Source: Chrysomallon squamiferum (taxonomy: Eukaryota; Mollusca; Gastropoda; Neomphalida; Peltospiridae). Taken from it: a stretch of DNA of 60,000 bases. The notes below the pieces were generated by a model. The model did no database searches. It had not been told where the DNA came from and saw only the letters and a program-made list of their open reading frames with translations. Position 1 is the first letter of the stretch. Every line of letters begins with the position of its first letter. A program made the position numbers and the translations under genes. The stretch lies in NCBI GenBank assembly GCA_012295275.1, contig CM022673.1:7772811-7832810 (forward strand), read 5' to 3'. Shown in pieces: positions 54,401 through 60,000 of this stretch.

Positions 54401-56614
54401 GTATTCTTCTTTATATCAAGTATGTTAGGGAAAAAGAAAATACAACTCTCAGAATCCTGATATATATGCAGATAAACAGCTCACTTTTTCCCAAATGAAT
54501 TTATTCAGTTGGTAAAATTGTGATTGGTTAAAATAAATGACAGCAATTCTCCACATCACTTCTTGGCCTTTTAAGCAGCTTTCTATAGTACATTTGGCTT
54601 CTGTAATTGATGGTAGTCAGATTCTAAGGTCTAAGTATTGTAAAATCCTTATTTTATGCTGTTTATTTAGTGTAGTAAATATTTGTGTAATAATCAGTTC
54701 AGATTTTTTTCAGTGTTAATAACAGCAAGAGGAATAACACTGTAGTATTTCTATGCAAATATATATATAGAAGATTTTTTTTTTTTTTTTTAATATAAAT
54801 ATATATATATATATCAGTTATCTGCTAAAGCTGATTATTAATGTTTTGGATTTTTTAAGTTCCACGAAGTCGACTGGGACCAGTACTGACGCCAGGGTCA
54901 TACGAAAACCAGACGATGCATTCGAGAAATCGTACCCAGTTCACACCTACGTATGTACCACTGATTATTATCCTTTCTCAAAACCTTTTTTCTTTTTTCT
55001 GTTTTCCATTTCTTTTAATTTGAATCAAACTTTTCAGTGCACTAAACTTAAGAACTAATGAAAATTGTTTTATTTTGATACAAGTTACCTCAGTCACCTT
55101 TGAGTTACAGAGCACTTCTGGTTAAATGTTACATTATTTTTTAATGTGTTTAATGATCAGGTTTAATTGTTGTTATTTATCTCACAATTAGAAATGTTCT
55201 TACAAATATATGTATGCATCCAAAAAAGAAATATATTTTAGAAAATAGATTTATAATTAAAAACATATCCTGCATTTGAATGATTTTCGTTAATAGTTTT
55301 TTTTAATATCTATGGATGAATAAATCATGGAACAAATCTAGAATTTAAATGTTATTATGTTTATTATTTTCAATTTTTATTATTTATTTATTTCTTTATT
55401 TTAATTTTATTTTTATTTATTTTTTGCTTTGTTAGTGCTTGTCTATAAGCTAATTATTAATATAGATTTAATATAGAAGAAACATACCTTCTGCATAAAA
55501 CTTACTAACATTTTCTATCATTATTATGCAACTAACTGTATTTTATTTCACTAATAACTGCATTCACTACTAACATAAATAACACATAGACATATATATA
55601 AGATGAGGTATTACTTCATGTCTTCTCCTACAAATTACCTAAACAAAATGGCAGCAAATAGATTAAATTAACTATTATTTCTGTTTATTCTGTGTTTATT
55701 CAGTTTTGTTTCAGTACAGTTTAAACTGATATGCATATACTAATATTTACTATAGATTGTCCTCGGTAGCCCTTAAATAAATTAGTATACTAAAACCAGT
55801 ATTCAAATAGCAATTACTGACCATTCATGCAATCATCATTGGCATTGGGATCATCAGCATCATGCAGTATTATGGCTTGGCTTAACCGTTCATGGTTTCT
55901 GTACATGTGGCTTTATAAAAAGTCCAGACATGTGCAAGGAATCACTAATGAGACTGCAGTGATTTCCAGGAATCACTGAGTGAGCTGTTTTCTATTAGTA
56001 GACGACTGATGCCACCCCTCAACATGGCCCCTGTGGCCGTCTCTGAAAGTGCTATTTGAATGGCGTCCTTTCCCCTTGTTGGCAGGTACAATAAAACGTA
56101 AAAATAAGAAAGTACAAACCTCAGTTATTGACTGAGGATATAATGGAATCATAAAAAGTCAGTACATCTCTTTGGTCACGTGGATTTGTAAAATCAATTA
56201 TCCAATACTCCTGACATTTTACTAATGCACATCAGTTATTAACAACATGTTTATTGCAGACAAACATCCCCAAGTCACATCTGTAGAAAAAAAATAATAA
56301 TAAAAACAAAACCATTTGACAATAAACCTTTATTCTGTAAGAGATAACTTTTCCATAATTCCGAACATAAAGACATGTTTGTCAGAAAATACATGGTTTA
56401 AAATTAATTCTAAAAATATAACAGGCAAAAAAAAAAAAAATTATAGTTATGATCAAATAGAAATTAACTTGCAAAAAATATTATGTTTATAAATATTTTT
56501 TTTGTTTATTTATTTTTTTTTTTTTTTTTTTTTATTTTTTTCAGGCTGCCAAACAGAACAAGAAACACATCGAAGAATCCTCGACATTTCTTCTCATCTC
56601 CTTTTGTGGCGTGA
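47433..56614 (+). CDS. RACGAP1: Rac GTPase-activating protein 1, centralspindlin subunit, 20 coding exons
   Basis: RhoGAP that pairs with kinesin-6 KIF23 at the central spindle and recruits ECT2 for cytokinesis. Exons: 47433-47447, 48149-48230, 48620-48761, 49112-49172, 49504-49652, 50088-50274, 50567-50732, 51026-51125, 51292-51391, 51540-51585, 51855-51958, 52267-52320, 52649-52713, 52962-53025, 53218-53329, 53581-53686, 53934-54069, 54277-54391, 54860-54950, 56545-56614. All junctions are GT-AG and join into 1,965 bases: 654 residues, against about 630 in vertebrates. The start has an in-frame TAG 12 bases upstream. Domains are a coiled coil (about 35-115), C1 zinc finger (319-367, full H-C-C-C-C-H-C-C set), RhoGAP (about 395-590, arginine finger R421 in GIYRVPG) and the conserved C-terminal HFFSSPF. 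An internal Met in exon 2 (MYDDLIR) is an alternative start. The gene is CpG-poor. Confidence 0.95.
48149..49652 (+). other. RACGAP1: RACGAP1 coiled-coil exons 2-5
   Basis: Residues about 35-115 are Glu/Gln/Lys-rich heptads, including KWHAAETKVESLQEQVKQLQ and KRKQVEYERETLEHQMRLIR. This corresponds to the KIF23- and ECT2-binding N-terminal part of the family. Confidence 0.85.
51292..51958 (+). other. RACGAP1: RACGAP1 C1 zinc-finger exons 9-11
   Basis: H319, C332, C335, C348, C351, H356, C359 and C367 provide the two zinc sites of a C1 domain. RIKFGKMAMKC matches the family's RIKFGKLxLKC. The domain's lipid- or spindle-binding role is known from the family. Confidence 0.92.
51454..51489. repeat. 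TA microsatellite in RACGAP1 intron
   Basis: TA run in the short intron between exons 9 and 10, about 50 bp before the acceptor. Confidence 0.95.
52267..54391 (+). other. RACGAP1: RACGAP1 RhoGAP domain exons 12-18
   Basis: Contains VHCVNEIESRGLTEVGIYRV with the arginine finger, CLKDFLRSLKEPLV, ANRDTLAFLILHLQRVAESP and GSLANIFGPTVV, all hallmark RhoGAP motifs in order. The catalytic arginine, the lysine-containing FLRxLKEPL motif and the asparagine-containing NIFGPTVV motif are intact, so the GAP is predicted active. Confidence 0.93.
54951..56544 (+). other. RACGAP1 last intron with a possible dispersed element
   Basis: About 1.6 kb. A segment at 55,830-56,100 is more complex than the rest, contains two close copies of GGAATCACT and a stretch CTTGTTGGCAGGTACAATAA. 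It may be an old SINE-like insertion. The word AATGGCGTCCT recurs at about 56,058 and 49,308 in another RACGAP1 intron. Confidence 0.4.
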
Positions 56615-57318
56615 AGTAATAAAGACTAGGAACAAGGACCTGCAAATATTGACTTGATATCCAAAACATTTCATTTTCAATAGTCACAAACATATCAGTT
56701 AATAGCTAGCTTGTTTTGTATTTGTTACGCCAAATATTAACTTTCAGTTACTGTTCAGAAACCTATTAAATTATTTCTTCTTTTTAATTCTTAAAATTTC
56801 TGTAAAGATCGTTAATTTTTCATAACAGGATAGTAATATTTTTATTATTTATTATTTATTGTTTTTAAGTAACTTTTATAGAATTTTATCTCTCATACAC
56901 ACTTTAGATGATCCTGTTGTGCACCCCCCCCTAAAATGTATATAATTTTTTTTACAGTTTCTATCAGAATTTAAACCAAAGTTTTTTTTTATTATGTGTT
57001 AGTCAAAAGAAACAAAAAATTAAAGATATTTTCCTTTTCACACAATTCTGAAACAACAAAAATAATGTAATTCACAGAAAAGATTTGATCAGGAAAATTT
57101 AATTGTGATTATTTGTTTCACTGGCTGAACTGTAAAGGAAACATTTTTAACAGAGCTGTAAATTTTCATACTTTTGTAAATATGTATTTTTCACTTAATA
57201 ACTTAAAATTTTGCTAGGTGACAAAATCATGACAGTATGGGGCATAATTAATGACAAAGTTACTTCTTTGCACTGAAGCTATAAATTCTGGTTAAACTGT
57301 CTGTTACATTAAACTTTC

Positions 57319-57352
<34 letters not shown>

Positions 57353-58965
57353 TTTATTTACTTTGGTTTTTATCAAATTTTGTAAAAATAAAAATTTTTT
57401 TATTTTATAACATAATTTCTCTCATATGCAGCAGTAATTCAAACATGGAAAACTTTCATGTTTTCTCCAGTTATTACTCCTTCATCTTTCTCTATATTAT
57501 TTTATTTATTATTATTTTGAATATGAAACTCATCAAAATGCTTGAAAGCTGAAGTCCTATACACATTACAATTCCTTTTTAATATTCATCTACAGGTTTA
57601 AAGATTTTTATGATGGTAAAAAAAAAAAACAAAAAAACATACATTTTGAATCCTTTTCAAGAGATCTGCATTATACTAAACTTTGGTAAAAAGATTGGAC
57701 AGTAACAAGTTAAAGAATTTACTCCAAAGCTGGCTTTTTGGTGATGCATTCAATATCTCAGATGAAAACCATACTTTACATCCATCCTCAAGCTTATCAG
57801 TTTTATCATGATTAATTTTTTAGAAAATAAAACAAAACAGAAAGGAGTTATACAAAATATATGTAGACATCTATTTGTACCTTTTAATAAACATAACTGT
57901 AAATAAAATCATTTTTACAACATATTTTCCAATACTGAGCTTGTATAATCATGTATATTTATCTGGTTGGGAATATTAAAACTACCTTGTGAAGTATATC
58001 ACATTAATTAGGAATATGTGCAGATACAATTCATTTTTAAATATTCATTGTCAGTCCAGGTATGTGCATAATATTTTGCATAAACATTAATAGTTAGGTA
58101 CACTGGAAATAGCGAAAATATTAATACTATTCTTATTATTCTGCCAAGTTGGAATATTTAAAAATATTATAATTTAAACTAAATGATTGGGGGTTTGTTT
58201 TGGGGTTTTCTGCTGAAGGAGGATATTTTGTACTGTATGACATATCAAATCTCAAATTTTTGACACAATTCTTTTTTAATAAAGTCTTTTAAGCTTTCTG
58301 TTCTTAGCTGATGAATACAGCTTATTACTTCTGCAGGCGAAGTTGTGGAACCAGAAACATGCTGTGTGTCAGTTAAAACAGACACTGCAATACAAAGACT
58401 TGAATTCATGAATTGGTTTAAGTACATTTTATTTCACTTTCAGAAAGACTAATCGGTAAAAAGAATATAAATAATAATAATAATAATAATAATTTTATAT
58501 ATATTGAACATTTTATTTCTTTTTCTTTTTGATAAAATGACACAAAGCCTGGGCACAGTTAGCATAATTATCTGACATCAATAGTCATCCTTTTACTGAG
58601 CTGAATAAATAAAAAATAAACTTTATTCTCTGCTGTTAGCTTTTCTGAAATTGGTAATACTGATAATGATATATGCCACAAAAAAAAAAAAAAAAAAAAA
58701 AAAAGAAATTAAACAAATTAAAATTCTTTCAGGTAGTTTAATGTTATCTTTTAATTTTTAAAATTTTCATCATTTGGTGCACTTTTTCGTTTTATTATTA
58801 TTATTAAAAAGAAAAACAAAACTTCATAAAATATAATTTTAGACGTTTTTTAAGGGATGGGAAACTGGTTTAAAATATAGTGCACGTAATATGTTTATTA
58901 CATTTTGTATATACAGCTGTCTTTCATGTTCTTCACTTGGAAATAAACTTATTGTCTTAATTGTG
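56615..58965 (+). other. RACGAP1: Probable RACGAP1 3' UTR
   Basis: About 2.3 kb after the stop, non-coding, nearly CpG-free like the gene body. It contains T-rich stretches and an A tract with TA run (57,318-57,350). The region ends at a good polyadenylation signal. Earlier AATAAA hexamers (for example about 57,884) could give shorter forms. Confidence 0.5.
58942..58947 (+). other. RACGAP1: Probable RACGAP1 polyadenylation signal AATAAA
   Basis: Canonical hexamer followed within 15-30 bp by a GT-rich element (TTGTGTTGTGTGCTGG) and a T tract, the full layout of a cleavage site. CpG dinucleotides reappear within about 150 bp after it. Confidence 0.55.
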
Positions 58966-60000
58966 TTGTGTGCTGGTTTTTTTTTTTTTTTTTTTTTATT
59001 TAACAAACTCTGGAATTGTTTCTGACATAGCAATTGTGAAACTTTTAACCCTTGTTGTTTTTTTTTTTTTTTTTTTTTTACAAATAATATGCATTAATAA
59101 TGGCATGATTATCCGGACTGGTTTAAACGTCGACAGTAAGAGTTATTTAAAAGTTCTAATTACTGGGACGTTGATGTAGGAGTTGGAGTGAGTTAATAAA
59201 ACTGACCATCCCAGTGAGGTCATTACTGGTCATTAAAAAAAATGACAGTAAATTAAAACTATTAACAGCATGACCGAATCTATTGCAACGCTAATTATAA
59301 TTAAACTGTTATGTAAAATAGCATAAACCAGGATATTCTTCTCTAAGAATTCTACAATCTTTATATTATCCAAAAGAAATGGAAACGATAAAACGTAATG
59401 GTTATAATAATGACGTCACTTAGTTACAAGTTAATGGCAACATTAATGGATTACTAATTTCGAAGGAAATATTTCTTAAAAGTTGTCTTAGTTACGGATT
59501 TCGTACACTATTAAGGATAGAAGAAATCTGCAGTAAGGTAAGTGAAATTTTTTGTTTACAGAATAATTACTAAATTTTTTCTAACAGTAGCCTATTTGTT
59601 ACAGTAATTATTACTCCAGCGAGAATTAGGATAGTCAATCATTGATTGAATCATTGATTGAATCACGATTAGTATCATACGTTGAATATTAAATAGTAAC
59701 AATTTTATCCATAATTTCCATAATAAATATTATTTCATGAATGCCGTTTCGAATTTTGTTGACAATAAAATAAAATAAAATAAAAACACCTTTTAACTAA
59801 TTAACAGGCTTGTATAAGCAATTTTTTCTTGTTGCAATTTCTCAACGCAGATCTTTTAAATCACTTTGATCTTCAGTTAGTAAAAAATACTATTTATATT
59901 AACTTTTATAATTAACTAAACCGATATACTCACTTTAGTGGCGATACCATTAATAACTTCCTTTTGAGTTACCAATAAAAAGATAGTGAAATATGTAAAT
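58966..60000. other. Intergenic or 5' part of a further gene
   Basis: T tracts at about 58,977-58,997 and 59,060-59,079, then unique CpG-containing sequence. A perfect CRE (TGACGTCA, 59,411-59,418) lies about 120 bp before a consensus splice donor (GTAAGT at 59,537-59,542), which could be an untranslated first exon. No coding frame is seen. Confidence 0.35.

Overview
This is A+T-rich animal nuclear DNA of lophotrochozoan, most likely molluscan, type. The evidence is spliced genes with short AT-rich introns and GT-AG junctions, very dense microsatellites and poly-A/T tracts, a decayed non-LTR retrotransposon, a tRNA-derived SINE-like element, and an intronless rhodopsin-like peptide-type receptor. 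The class of mollusc cannot be fixed from the sequence alone.

Layout. Positions 1-22,400 are intergenic: microsatellites, a foldback element (5.1-5.3 kb), a nonautonomous-transposon-like repeat (8.2-8.5 kb), a 27-bp minisatellite (11.2-11.7 kb), duplicated blocks and a SINE-like element (18.3-18.4 kb). A single-exon orphan GPCR lies at 22,451-23,704 (+). From 23.7 to 32 kb is more repeat-laden DNA with a LINE fragment (29.7-30.0 kb) and a repeat-free block that may be a conserved noncoding element (25.1-25.7 kb). A ceramide-kinase-like gene (CERKL) runs on the minus strand from its ATG at 45,743 to a stop at 36,147, with 12 coding exons recognised. Splice phase shows that one more exon, the one that should carry the nucleotide-binding glycine loop, is missing from what I can read. 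About 1.7 kb away, head to head on the plus strand, is RACGAP1: 20 coding exons, 47,433-56,614, joining into one 654-residue frame with coiled coil, C1 and RhoGAP domains. Its probable polyadenylation signal is at 58,942. The last kilobase is intergenic or the start of another gene.

The genes do not form a pathway. The receptor signals at the plasma membrane. CERKL is a lipid-kinase-fold protein, linked in vertebrates to photoreceptor survival. RACGAP1 is the centralspindlin RhoGAP of cytokinesis. The CERKL-RACGAP1 pair shares a divergent intergenic region. On the RACGAP1 side are two inverted CCAAT boxes and a CHR-like TTTGAA, as in late-cell-cycle promoters. On the CERKL side are an RFX X-box-like palindrome, ETS-like sites and a CCAAT box.

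A large-scale signal is the CpG content. CpG is nearly absent over about 31.9-45.7 kb and 47.5-59.0 kb and normal elsewhere, including over the GPCR. This looks like the footprint of gene-body methylation and suggests where the two spliced transcription units end.
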